Positions 9,425 to 17,477 are shown, counted from the stretch's first letter. The stretch: DNA of 37,744 nt from Armatimonadota bacterium (GCA_029551395.1 JAKPFN010000057.1:1-37744); one strand, 5' to 3'. The notes: generated from the letters alone by a model not told the origin. Numbers and translations are program-made.

Positions 9425-9483
9425 TTAAAGCAGAGATGTGGCAGAATATACGAGGTGTTTCGCTGGTATCCTTCTCTCAATTA

Positions 9484-9516
9484 CACTGTACGTACAGTGC
9501 AAGGTGCGCACCTTGC
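9484..9516. repeat. Two abutting perfect palindromes (16 bp and 18 bp)
   Basis: CACTGTACGTACAGTG at 9484..9499 is a perfect 16-bp palindrome. GCAAGGTGCGCACCTTGC at 9499..9516 is a perfect 18-bp palindrome sharing one base with it. Neither has a loop, which fits protein-binding dyads better than RNA hairpins. They lie in gene-free DNA between the decayed and the intact integrase. Confidence 0.85.
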
Positions 9517-9653
9517 TTGCACAGGGTAATGAACAATAATGTCTTACAAGTAACAATTGCCTCTTATATAGAAGACTATCTGATGGGAACAAGTATACGA
9601 GGTTTGTGGAAATCAAAGATGCTGCGTTCCTGACAGCAGAGCATTTGATATAA

Positions 9654-9728
9654 ACCAGCCGGAGCCTAGTGAAAAACTCCATATTCGTCATGTTTCTCCA
9701 AGAACATCGGTCGTTCACTCCGGCTGGT
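9654..9728. repeat. 75-bp inverted-repeat element downstream of integrase
   Basis: ACCAGCCGGAG at 9654..9664 is exactly complementary to CTCCGGCTGGT at 9718..9728. The 53-nt interior can form a smaller hairpin (ATGTT/AACAT). It starts 26 bp after the integrase stop on that gene's strand. No target-site duplication is seen. It could be an unusual terminator, a small non-autonomous element or a recombination-associated structure. Confidence 0.6.
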
Positions 9729-9754
9729 CAGAGTCAATGATACACGTTATCTTA

Positions 9755-10771
9755 CTACTTCATTTGCTGTCTCCTTTTGCGGTTTGATGGAAAGTTATTT
9801 CTGGCTGATCGCACTGTTAACTGTTGATGCATATTCTTCTGCCTCTTTTTGTCCTCCATAGCTACAATATTCATTGGTGAATGATTTGAGTGAGCTTTCT
9901 TAAGGTCTGTCTCTACCAGAGCCAGGTAACCCTGTAAGACTGTCAGTGACGAATGACCCATAAGCCTACGGAGCGTTTCAATATCGCACCCACTGCGTAG
10001 ACTCCACGTAGCGAATGTTCTGCGAAGCCTATGTGGCCCCAATGGATTTATGCCAGCACGTTTTCCTATGTCGATAACAACCTGCTGGAGCCCATTTGCG
10101 GTGTACTGGCCCTGATGTCCTACCCATAATGGATCATCAACCTCGAGCTCACATGGACATACTCTTAAATACCTCTTGAGTGATATCCTTACTTCAGGTG
10201 AAAGAAAGACATATCGATGTTTACCACCCTTACCTCTTATGATAAGGGTATCCTCTTGGATATCTCCGACTTTCAGATTTGCTGCTTCATGAATACGTAA
10301 ACCTGTGTCTAACAGCACCCCTAGCAAGGCTTTATCACGGATCATTTTGTAATCCCTGCCTTCACAGGCAGCAAAAAGCCGCTGTACTTCTTCGAGACTG
10401 AGGTCTGGTTTCATCACCTTGTCCTTCTTAGGCGGATCCACCTTGAGAAATGGGTTGTTGTCTGTCAGTTCTTCTCGAATCAGCCAGTTCCAGAAGATTT
10501 TCGGATTCCTGTAGCTGTCATGTAAAGTATGGGTGGATATTCCATCGTGGCGGCGCTTGATGATCCATCTGCGGATGTCTTGAGTCTGGACATCTTCTGG
10601 CTTGCAGTTGGGCTTATCTTCGTGAAGCCACTTGACGAAGGCAGTCACCTCTCGTCTATAATGGTCGATAGTTCTGGGACTGCAGCCTGAGGCTTCCTTT
10701 GCCTCCAGATACAGTTCAAGTAGTTGCCCTAGAGGACTTCGTTCAAATTCTCGAAGCTGGATGTCGTGCAA
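9755..10771 (-). CDS. Tyrosine-type site-specific integrase
   Basis: A 338-aa phage/island integrase of the XerC/D-like class. The N-terminal SAM-like core-binding domain (LGQLLELYLEAKEASG onward) is followed by the catalytic domain with all active residues visible: Arg in DTGLRIHEA, Lys in GKGGKHR, HxxR in PHRLRRTFAT, His in RLMGHSSL and the Tyr nucleophile in LQGYLALV. A basic tail follows (RNNFPSNRKRRQQMK). The start is TTG 10771, because AGGAGG sits 7 nt before it; a longer frame to 10819 lacks such a site. The gene begins about 110 bp from the tRNA-Gly fragment, the usual place for an island integrase. It probably catalyses integration and, with an excisionase not seen here, excision. 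Confidence 0.93.
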   Translation of the reverse strand: MHDIQLREFERSPLGQLLELYLEAKEASGCSPRTIDHYRREVTAFVKWLHEDKPNCKPEDVQTQDIRRWIIKRRHDGISTHTLHDSYRNPKIFWNWLIREELTDNNPFLKVDPPKKDKVMKPDLSLEEVQRLFAACEGRDYKMIRDKALLGVLLDTGLRIHEAANLKVGDIQEDTLIIRGKGGKHRYVFLSPEVRISLKRYLRVCPCELEVDDPLWVGHQGQYTANGLQQVVIDIGKRAGINPLGPHRLRRTFATWSLRSGCDIETLRRLMGHSSLTVLQGYLALVETDLKKAHSNHSPMNIVAMEDKKRQKNMHQQLTVRSARNNFPSNRKRRQQMK

Positions 10772-10881
10772 TGTAGCACCTCCTAAAATATAGGAGATGA
10801 TACAAAGGGAATGGGACAAATTCTGAGCGTGAATCCGCGCAAAATCAACTCAATGACACTTTTATATCACCAAAATGTCAA

Positions 10882-10926
10882 CTTCCAAGCTGGATGTCGC
10901 GAGTTCGAACCTCGTCTCCCGCTCCA
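10882..10926 (+). other. attR: 3' fragment of tRNA-Gly (anticodon loop to CCA)
   Basis: The plus strand reads the 3' part of a tRNA-Gly(TCC): anticodon loop CTTCCAA, T-arm GCGAGTTCGAACCTCG... and acceptor end CTCCCGC-TCCA. Nothing 5' of the anticodon loop pairs with it, so it is not a complete tRNA gene. This is what is left at the far end of an element that integrated into a tRNA-Gly gene. Orientation puts the element on the left, together with the intact tRNA. Confidence 0.75.
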
Positions 10927-10945
10927 TTTTATGTAGGGGTATGCT

Positions 10946-11254
10946 ATGGCAGCAAAACTTCTGATTATCCTCTTTGCTATAATTCCACTGCTGTCTGGCT
11001 GCTTTGCACTTTTCAAGCCATACAAGTTCGACAAGTGCTTAAGGGAAGAACCGTATACATTGATACCTGGCTCCATTATTCTCCGTATCTTGCCAACTCC
11101 AGTCAACGTCTGGTTCATCCGTCTATGTGGGGCAGGGATGATTTGCTTGGCTTGTTGGTTCTGGTATATGGTGGCAACTCACTGGCACTGGCAAATGAGG
11201 TCACAAGTCATAACCTCGTATCCCGCTCCATATTTATCTCCGAGCTTTGCATAA
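10946..11254 (+). CDS. Small membrane protein or lipoprotein, 102 aa
   Basis: ATG 10946 is preceded by TAGGGG 6-7 nt upstream. The product has an N-terminal hydrophobic segment ending in LLSGC (residues 15-19), which fits a lipobox, and a second hydrophobic segment CGAGMICLACWFWYMVA around residues 61-77. It may therefore be a lipoprotein or a two-helix inner-membrane protein. The family is not recognised. The last codons run through a degenerate copy of the tRNA-Gly 3' end (11200..11230), so the native C-terminus may have been replaced when an element inserted. Confidence 0.5.
   Translation: MAAKLLIILFAIIPLLSGCFALFKPYKFDKCLREEPYTLIPGSIILRILPTPVNVWFIRLCGAGMICLACWFWYMVATHWHWQMRSQVITSYPAPYLSPSFA
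11200..11230 (+). repeat. Degenerate second copy of the tRNA-Gly 3' end (att-like)
   Basis: Aligned without gaps to 10896..10926, 25 of 31 bases match, including the last ten bases through CCA. The changes fall in the T-loop, so it is no longer a functional tRNA part. It lies 304 bp from the first copy in the same orientation and inside the 3' end of the small membrane protein frame. It is best read as an older attachment-site scar. Confidence 0.6.
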
Positions 11255-11656
11255 ATATCATAAGGTACAAATCCTGTAACTATATTAAAACTGCAAGTGG
11301 AGCTATTCCAAAGTTACTCAATAACCTACATTTACACTGGTATTAACACCTGCTTTGTGTAAGCATCTTGACAAGCAGGCAACCTGAAGATACACTGCGT
11401 ATTGTACAGCTAGCCCGCTTTATTCATGAGCACGGAGGCATGCCTTGAAACGGGCAAGTTTCCGTGCTTTGCGTTACCTGTGCGCATGTAGACATTGGCT
11501 TGCAGGGCCTTCAAGTCGCCGGGTTCTCATTTCGGACACAGTCTGCATGCGCTCTCGTCAAGGTTGTCTCCTGACAAAACGTAATCGAGTCTCCGGTTTT
11601 CTTACACCGGATTTATGGGCTGGTGTTTTTGGTCTTTGGAGTCCTGTTTCTTTAGA
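11255..11656. other. 402-bp gene-free scar region
   Basis: No supportable gene. Frames here are open by chance and show no family. A hairpin AGCACGGA/TCCGTGCT spans about 11428..11472, and a short inverted repeat TCCGGT/ACCGGA lies near 11592..11611, just beyond the transposase stop, where the end of the IS could be. The exact IS terminus was not identified. Confidence 0.5.
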
Positions 11657-12281
11657 TTAGTCGGATACCAGCGCCCCATACATCCGTTTCCAGGCATCCT
11701 GGGCGGGAAACGAGCTTGGCAGGTGGAACCATATCCTGCGAGCTGTTTCTACTACCCTCGCTCCGATCTTCAGCAGCCTGGTCCTATGCGTCACGATCTG
11801 AGCCTTGGCAAAACGCGTTCCTGCTAAAGACTCCTGGATCACTCCCATCAGCATACACGCCGCCGTGTGCAGAAGCAGCCTGAACTGATTGGCAAGAAAG
11901 CTGTGGCAACTAGTCCTGCCGCTAGAGAGGTCCAGCTTTATCTCCTTGATCCGGTTCTCCTGCTCGCCGCGCCAGCAGTAGAACACATAGGCTTGTTCAT
12001 CACCCAGTTCTGAAAGGTTCGTCACCACAAACCTTGGGTTCAATTCACCCTGGGTTATCTCAGCCTTCACCACTACCCGGCGGGGCTGCCGCCAAAGATA
12101 CCAGCAGAAGACCCGCGTCCGAAGTGATGTCACCTCCGTCGTTTCGAGTTACCACTTCCCTCCCACCAATAGCAGGGAAAAGCAAGTCCAAAGTCGTATT
12201 ATCCATCAGGAGCATCCTCTGTTTCCGTATATTCTTATCAATGACTACTTCGACAGAGTGTGCTCCTTTTACTCTCATCAC
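11657..12281 (-). pseudogene. IS1380-family transposase, internally deleted and out of frame
   Basis: Two pieces of one transposase are fused. The N-terminal piece (12060..12281) contains MDNTTLDLLFPAIGGREVV followed by TSDAGLLLVSLA, the typical start of IS1380-type DDE transposases. The C-terminal piece (11657..12133) contains PRRVVVKAEITQGELNPRF, VVTNL, then YCWRGEQENRIKEIKLDLSS and a matching tail. The catalytic middle of the protein (some 250 residues) is missing, and the pieces are in different frames, joined near 12085..12110. It cannot be active. It lies against a truncated GNAT gene, so insertion probably broke that gene. Confidence 0.8.
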
Positions 12282-12448
12282 GAATTATTCGGGCTAAGCA
12301 TCCCCAAGCAACTCTTTGGACTCTTGTGACTCCTTGTGATAACGGACGAAGCCGCCATTTATATGAGAAATTTGGTTTTATTAATACAGGAGAACGTGCT
12401 GTTTCCGATGTCCTTACGCTTGTCCGTTATGAGAAGGTCGTAGGATAG
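12281..12448 (+). pseudogene. GNAT acetyltransferase, C-terminal remnant
   Basis: The plus frame up to TAG 12446..12448 reads AKHPQATLWTLVTPCDNGRS then RHLYEKFGFINTGE, the last part of a GNAT N-acetyltransferase fold (the N-x(2)S-x(3)LYEKFGF signature of motif A/B). The N-terminal two thirds and acetyl-CoA-binding loop are absent. The frame starts exactly where the IS1380 remnant begins, so the gene was probably cut by that insertion. Confidence 0.7.
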
Positions 12449-12474
12449 GATATTGCTAGTAACTTGATTACTCC

Positions 12475-13290
12475 CTAATCATCCACCGTAAAAACAAGTC
12501 CGATTATGACGATCTTGCTGATCCGGCTGGCTGTTTTAGCCCATTTGGCTTCAGGATGCTTGTAGCGATAGGTGTCGAGAAGTGTTGGAACAAGTATCAT
12601 CGCACCTACTGACCTCTCACTCCAGCCCAAAGAGTCTGCCATACCTTTAGTATCCCGCTCAACAGGACCTGTTTTAGTGAAGGCACTGGCAGCGTAGCCT
12701 ACAGTCAACCAGAAGTTGAACGTTGCTATCCCCTTAAGAAGCGGTTCGTCTTCCTCCCTGAGGTTAGGATGGCTGGTCAGCATCCATTCGTTGATCAGAT
12801 GCTGGGCGTTGAAACCTGCAGAGGAAATCAGGTAGTGCTCCCGGTCTGTAAGCTCCTTCCCCGGCTCAATTGTAAAGAACGGAAAAGGCCCGTACTTGAC
12901 GGATTTAAGATATGGATCTGTTCCAACAGCATAATTAGCAAGAACATGCCCTGTTTCGTGCCCAAGAAATCCTAAAAAAGCGCCTGTGAAGAACCTCTTG
13001 GGATCATCAGCCCATCCAAACCGGCTGGATTTGCTGTTTTTTAGCTTTTCAGCCAGATCCGGCTCAGTAAGAACATCTTCGGCAGTGTTATCGGCGCTTG
13101 AATCCAGGTCGATTTCACCAAGAGTGCTTGGAAGAACAATGCGGTCAAGTGAACTTGCACAGAAATACTGCCCAAAAGAGCAAGTTACCGGATGGTAGAC
13201 TGTCAGAGCTGGTTCTTCGGCAGAAAAACATGTATTACAGAGACATAAAAAGACCAGCACAAAGGCTGGCACGTGAAACTGCAACTTCAT
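12475..13290 (-). CDS. Secreted or membrane protein with HExxH metalloprotease-like motif
   Basis: A 271-aa protein not assigned to a named family. A signal peptide (residues 1 to about 24, FVLVFLCLCNTCFSA) implies export. The motif GFLGHETGHVLAN holds HETGH at residues 111-115, the zinc signature of metallopeptidases, flanked by hydrophobic residues as in membrane-embedded proteases. Further hydrophobic segments occur near FNFWLTVGYAASA and at the C-terminus (ISKIVIIGLVFTV). ATG 13290 is chosen over an upstream GTG because AGAGG lies 7 nt before it. It is the first backbone gene right of the scar zone. It could be a site-specific membrane protease or an inactive relative. Confidence 0.8.
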   Translation of the reverse strand: MKLQFHVPAFVLVFLCLCNTCFSAEEPALTVYHPVTCSFGQYFCASSLDRIVLPSTLGEIDLDSSADNTAEDVLTEPDLAEKLKNSKSSRFGWADDPKRFFTGAFLGFLGHETGHVLANYAVGTDPYLKSVKYGPFPFFTIEPGKELTDREHYLISSAGFNAQHLINEWMLTSHPNLREEDEPLLKGIATFNFWLTVGYAASAFTKTGPVERDTKGMADSLGWSERSVGAMILVPTLLDTYRYKHPEAKWAKTASRISKIVIIGLVFTVDD

Positions 13291-13636
13291 CACAAAACCT
13301 CTTGGTTGATTCGACTAACTCGGCAATCACTGTCGATTGTAGCTTGCGAAACTGCATACGGTCAATGTTTACAACTAACAGTATCACCTTACGCGGGACT
13401 GGAACGGATACAACCGGCCACGTATTCTGAGAGCTGGGATTTCAATTATTACTGCAGCAAGTAAAGGACTTGGTCTACTTTCTACTAACAGACGTGTCTG
13501 CTGCAGTATTAACTAATACCGAGCCTCAAATATTTGTCTATATCTGTAACTCCCCAGAAGAGTTTCACAATAAACAACTGCGGGAATACTCATAATCGTT
13601 GGACTTATATCAGTAACCTGTGCTTGAGAGGGAAAG
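13291..13636. other. 346-bp divergent intergenic region
   Basis: It separates the minus HExxH gene from the plus GT-C gene, so it should hold two promoters; no strong -35/-10 pair was seen. A 9-bp inverted repeat ACTGCAGCA (13451..13459) / TGCTGCAGT (13499..13507) with a 39-nt spacer is the only clear structure. No gene is supported. Confidence 0.5.
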
Positions 13637-15367
13637 ATGGCAACGCCCAAGCATTCACCTGATTCAACCGACGCCGAAACTATAAGTGCTAGCACCGCTA
13701 CACACACAACCAAACAATCTTCTAAGGATGACGTGCGGCCTTATCTGTATGTGTGCCTGCTGCTTTGGGTTATTATTGCCGGACTGCTGACTTTTGGGTT
13801 CATGAACTCCAATGATGAACGTATATATATTGGCTTCATCGGAGCCGGAAGCCATGCCTGGACAGTGGATGATGGATCTCTGTATCTCGACATGATAGAA
13901 CAGGCGCAGAATGGGGCATGGCTGTTTAAGAACAGATTTTCTCCTGAGATAGGACCTCCCAGATACTTGAATTCCGTGTGGATAGTAGTGGGAAAGCTTG
14001 GAGGACTCGTTGGTTTAGCACCTCTTTGGGCTTATGCAGCATTCAGGTTCATCGTGATTATCCCATTTATCGCTGCCTTGAGAGGAGCAATAAGGGAATT
14101 TGTAAAAAACAGGGCAGCAAGACCGCTTGCGCTTGTATTGATTGTATTTGGCGGCGGTCTGGGTTGGATATTTGGCGTGCTTGATCAGTTTTATCAGCCA
14201 GCCATTAATTTCTTTATTGAGACTAGAAAGCATGAAGTCTGGAATTTTCTTCCAACAATGATTGCGCCGCATCATATACTGGCTATGGCTCTGGTTATCT
14301 GGATTATGACTGGAATGGCTGCAGTTACCCGTGGAGAAAAAAGACCGCTCTGGCTTGCTCCGCTTCTTGCACTAATCCTTGCAACTTTCCATCCATACGA
14401 TTTGCCTGCCATATATGCTGTTGGATTCATCTATCTGATTATCTTGTGGCTGAAAGATGCCAAGATAAACCGCGCACTACTTGGGCTATATTCCGGGATT
14501 GTAATTGTCTCTCTGCCACTCCTGGCATATCACTACTGGGCGCTCAGCACAGCACCTGATCTTCGGGGGTTGTTTCTACAGAATGATATCAGACCTTTCA
14601 GTTCGATAAAGTATGTGATCGGACTGCTTCCGCTTGGTCTGTTAGCACTCAGGCAATTATCTTTGGGACTGGCTAATTTTAGAACAACCAGCAGCTCAGA
14701 CCTGCTCATAATCTCATGGGCATTGGCTCTTCCCGTAATGCTCTACTCTTTCCCCGAGGTTTCATTTGCCTGGAAGCTGACCATAGGGATGCCGCTGCCG
14801 ATATGCGTACTGGCAGTTGACTGGATACATAAACGAGCTATGCGCGAATATGAACTGAATCCATCACAACGAAGGCCGCTTTGGAGAGCAAACAGAGCAA
14901 TTACCTACATTGTGATAGTCAGTTTACTAAGCAGTACTTATATAGCTTTATCAATAATGCACACTGCAAGAGGCAAGAAGCCTCCCTACTACATATCTCG
15001 GGCAGATTATAATGCCCTAAGATGGCTTGCTGCTCAGCCGGGAGAAGATAATACCGTATTCGCAGCCCGGCTTCCCGTTGGAGTAGTAACACCAAGATTC
15101 GCTAATAAACGGGCATTTATGGGACATGACCATCAGACAGTCAATTTCACAGAAAAAGAGGATTTTGGCAGGTCACTCTTTGTCGATGGAGTCCTTTCTG
15201 TTGATGAACTGCAGGAACTTCGAAGGCACAGGGTGCAGTGGATATACGTAGGCAACAAGGAACGAGAATGGTGGCCAGAACCAACTCCTTCCCAATTCCT
15301 GTCTCTTGATTACGACCGAGACGGCGTCAAAATATACAAAGTGCATTACACAGGTGAAATCGATTAG
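13637..15367 (+). CDS. Polytopic membrane protein, GT-C glycosyltransferase-like
   Basis: 576 aa with about ten to twelve membrane segments from residue 37 on, and a soluble C-terminal domain of about 120 residues. The early loop after the first helix contains acidic residues (WTVDDGSLYLD), as in GT-C enzymes that use lipid-linked sugars, and a PHH motif lies mid-protein. The C-terminal ANKRAFMGHDHQTVNF resembles the periplasmic part of uncharacterised GT-C membrane proteins. The N-terminal 35 residues are polar, Ser/Thr-rich and cytoplasmic. The start ATG has GAGAGGG close upstream. It ends 17 bp before the convergent regulator gene. The fold class is plausible; substrate and exact family are unknown. 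Confidence 0.8.
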   Translation: MATPKHSPDSTDAETISASTATHTTKQSSKDDVRPYLYVCLLLWVIIAGLLTFGFMNSNDERIYIGFIGAGSHAWTVDDGSLYLDMIEQAQNGAWLFKNRFSPEIGPPRYLNSVWIVVGKLGGLVGLAPLWAYAAFRFIVIIPFIAALRGAIREFVKNRAARPLALVLIVFGGGLGWIFGVLDQFYQPAINFFIETRKHEVWNFLPTMIAPHHILAMALVIWIMTGMAAVTRGEKRPLWLAPLLALILATFHPYDLPAIYAVGFIYLIILWLKDAKINRALLGLYSGIVIVSLPLLAYHYWALSTAPDLRGLFLQNDIRPFSSIKYVIGLLPLGLLALRQLSLGLANFRTTSSSDLLIISWALALPVMLYSFPEVSFAWKLTIGMPLPICVLAVDWIHKRAMREYELNPSQRRPLWRANRAITYIVIVSLLSSTYIALSIMHTARGKKPPYYISRADYNALRWLAAQPGEDNTVFAARLPVGVVTPRFANKRAFMGHDHQTVNFTEKEDFGRSLFVDGVLSVDELQELRRHRVQWIYVGNKEREWWPEPTPSQFLSLDYDRDGVKIYKVHYTGEID

Positions 15368-15384
15368 CCGGGAAACCGAAATAA

Positions 15385-16059
15385 TTATTCTGGTTCTTCA
15401 TTGAACCTGTATCCGACGTTTCTGACAGTTTCTATCATACCCTGGTGAGTTCCGAGCTTTGACCGCAATCGCCGGATGTGAACATCTACAGTCCTTGCGC
15501 CTCCAAAATAGTCGTATCCCCATACCCGGTTCAAAAGTGCTTCTCTTGTAAAGACCCTGCCTTTGTTTGTAACCAGGAACCGGAGCAACTCGAACTCCTT
15601 GTAAGTCAAATCGAGGGTTTCATTTCCTATTCGTGCTTTGTAGTTATCTACATCAACCTCGAGCCGTCCAACTTTGACTGCATTGCCTTCACTCCAGGAT
15701 TGATACCTTGTCAACCTTGTCAAGACACGAACAGCCAACTCCTGCACAGGCGCGGACTCAAGGACAAAATCCTCCAACTGGGGCATCGGAAGCGAAGAAA
15801 GCAAAGCCACCGGCAGCACAGCTATAATCGGCACTTCTTCAAGCCCCGGTTGGTTACGAATCCCCTTTATAATTCCCTCAAGAGGCTCATTGCTGCGGGC
15901 ATCGATTATTATGAGATGAGGTCCGCCCTTGGCCAACGCGGTTTCCAGCGACCCAAGGTCACTTCTGACATCAGATGTGATTACATTAGCTCCGGCAAGT
16001 ACACCGGCAACTTCTCCAGCAAACCGCCCATTATTAGTAACAACTAGAACTCTATACAT
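15385..16059 (-). CDS. OmpR-family atypical response regulator, GlnR-like
   Basis: 224 aa: a receiver domain (1-115) and a C-terminal winged helix (about 125-220) with LDLTYKEFELLRFLV, RVWGYDYFGGARTVDVHIRR and VRNVGYRF. The receiver keeps Asp53 (LIIIDARS) but has TNN where an acidic pair is usual, and lacks the conserved Thr and Lys, so phosphorylation by a kinase is unlikely. No histidine kinase is nearby. It lies 61 bp downstream of glnA on the same strand. Known: actinobacterial GlnR is an OmpR-type orphan regulator with an atypical receiver that controls glnA. By analogy this may be the nitrogen regulator. ATG 16059 is preferred over TTG 16071; no clear Shine-Dalgarno precedes either. Confidence 0.88.
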   Translation of the reverse strand: MYRVLVVTNNGRFAGEVAGVLAGANVITSDVRSDLGSLETALAKGGPHLIIIDARSNEPLEGIIKGIRNQPGLEEVPIIAVLPVALLSSLPMPQLEDFVLESAPVQELAVRVLTRLTRYQSWSEGNAVKVGRLEVDVDNYKARIGNETLDLTYKEFELLRFLVTNKGRVFTREALLNRVWGYDYFGGARTVDVHIRRLRSKLGTHQGMIETVRNVGYRFNEEPE

Positions 16060-16120
16060 AAAGAAATACAAGGTATGAGATATGATAAAAGTCGTGTCTG
16101 TTCATTTCTCAACCTCTATA

Positions 16121-17449
16121 TCAGAGAATTGGCAGGTATTGATCTATTTCGTAGTCGGTGACTTGAGCTTTATATCTGGCCCATTCAACCTTTTTGTTTT
16201 CAATCAGCTTATAGAACACATGCTCGCCCAGAGTGCGCCTCAACAATTCACTGCCTTCAGCAAGTTTAATGGCCTCATACAGGTCTTCAGGAAGTGTTTG
16301 AATCCCTCTTTCTGCCCGCTCTGAATCCGTAAGCTCGTAGATATTGCCTTCATATGGGTCCTGAAGCTGATATGACTTTTCAATACCTTCAAGCCCCGCG
16401 GAAAGCATCACAGCAAACGCGAGGTATGGGTTGCAGGCTGGGTCAGGGGAACGAAGCTCGACTCTCATTGCATCTTCTTTGTTTGGACGGTAACCTGGCA
16501 CTCTAATCAAATCAGACCTGTTGCGCGTAGTCCACGAGACATATATTGGAGCCTCGTAACCTGGAACCAGCCGCTTATATGAGTTCACCCACTGGTTTAG
16601 AACAAGTGTAATCTCCGGAACATGCTTCATCAGACCAGCAATGTACTTACGGCCGATGTCAGACAGATGATATTTATCGTTTGGGTCGTAGAATGCATTC
16701 CGATCATCTTTGAAAAGTGATTGGTGAGTATGCATTCCACTGCCGTTTTGACCGAAGATCGGCTTAGGCATAAAGGTTGCGTATACTCCGTGGTTCATTG
16801 CAACTTCTTTGACCACCAGACGATATGTCATAGTGCTGTCGGCCATGGTAAGCGCATCGGTGTATCTGAGATCGATTTCATGCTGGCTGGGAGCGACCTC
16901 ATGATGGCTATATTCTACCGGGATACCCATTGCCTCGAGCGTAAGAATCGTATCCTTGCGGAGGTCTGTGGCAACATCAAGCGGAGTGAGGTCGAAATAT
17001 CCGCCTGCATCCAAAGCTATTGGAGGTCCTTGAGCGCTCTTGAAATAGAAATACTCGAGTTCCGGGCCTACATAAAACGTATAACCAAGTTTAGATGCAC
17101 GCTCGAGCTGCTGTCTGAGCACCCATCTGGGATCGCCTTCATAAGGCCGGCCATCTGGATAATGGATATCACAGAACATCCGTCCGACAGTGCTATCATC
17201 CGTTGTGCGCCATGGGAGTATTGTAAACGTGCTGGGATCAGGCTTGGCGATCATGTCGCTTTCATCTATCCGAGCAAATCCCTCTATAGATGAACCATCG
17301 AAGCCCATGCCGTCTTCCAACGCATCTTCAAGCTCCGCGATGGTAATCGAGAAGCTTTTCAGCATCCCCAGAATATCGGTAAACCAGAGACGGATAAACT
17401 TCACATTCTGGTCTTTAGCAGCTTTAAGTATATACTCCTTATCTTTCAA
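16121..17449 (-). CDS. glnA: Glutamine synthetase type I (GSI-alpha)
   Basis: Makes glutamine from glutamate, ammonia and ATP in the cytoplasm. About 442 aa, the length of the GSI-alpha subtype (B. subtilis-like). FDGSSIEGFARIDESDM near the N-terminus includes the Arg that in GSI-alpha mediates glutamine feedback. The beta-subtype adenylylation-site Tyr loop and the extra insert are absent. Active-site blocks are seen: GPELEYF, HHEVAPSQHEID, NGSGMHTHQSL, RNRSDLIRVP and RVELRSPDPACNPYL. TTG 17449 is chosen because GGGAGG stands 5 nt before it and the alignment to relatives begins there; a frame from TTG 17464 would place that Shine-Dalgarno inside the gene. It is followed by the GlnR-like regulator. 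Confidence 0.96.
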   Translation of the reverse strand: MKDKEYILKAAKDQNVKFIRLWFTDILGMLKSFSITIAELEDALEDGMGFDGSSIEGFARIDESDMIAKPDPSTFTILPWRTTDDSTVGRMFCDIHYPDGRPYEGDPRWVLRQQLERASKLGYTFYVGPELEYFYFKSAQGPPIALDAGGYFDLTPLDVATDLRKDTILTLEAMGIPVEYSHHEVAPSQHEIDLRYTDALTMADSTMTYRLVVKEVAMNHGVYATFMPKPIFGQNGSGMHTHQSLFKDDRNAFYDPNDKYHLSDIGRKYIAGLMKHVPEITLVLNQWVNSYKRLVPGYEAPIYVSWTTRNRSDLIRVPGYRPNKEDAMRVELRSPDPACNPYLAFAVMLSAGLEGIEKSYQLQDPYEGNIYELTDSERAERGIQTLPEDLYEAIKLAEGSELLRRTLGEHVFYKLIENKKVEWARYKAQVTDYEIDQYLPIL

Positions 17450-17477
17450 TGCAGCCTCCCACAAAAGTATACTGGTT

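Larger units (their letters stand above)
1..10926. mobile_element. Right-hand part of a tRNA-Gly-integrated genomic island carrying BREX
   Basis: The left end lies outside the window. The right end is defined by a tyrosine integrase gene whose 5' side sits next to a 3' fragment of a tRNA-Gly gene at 10882..10926. Cargo visible here is the BREX operon plus two small unrecognised genes; a decayed integrase tail and palindromic DNA lie between cargo and integrase. Known: tyrosine integrases often use tRNA 3' ends and keep their gene beside the att site. Inference: the intact tRNA-Gly and the other att copy lie to the left of the window. A second degenerate att-like copy at 11200..11230 suggests an older or alternative boundary. 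Confidence 0.6.

Noticed and set aside
10860-10926. A complete tRNA-Gly gene
   Set aside because: Only the part from the anticodon loop to CCA is readable; the upstream bases pair with neither the acceptor nor the anticodon stem, so it is a fragment.
11445-11827. Two plus-strand frames in the scar region
   Set aside because: Cys/Arg/Ser-rich, chance-like sequence, and the second runs antisense to the IS1380 remnant.
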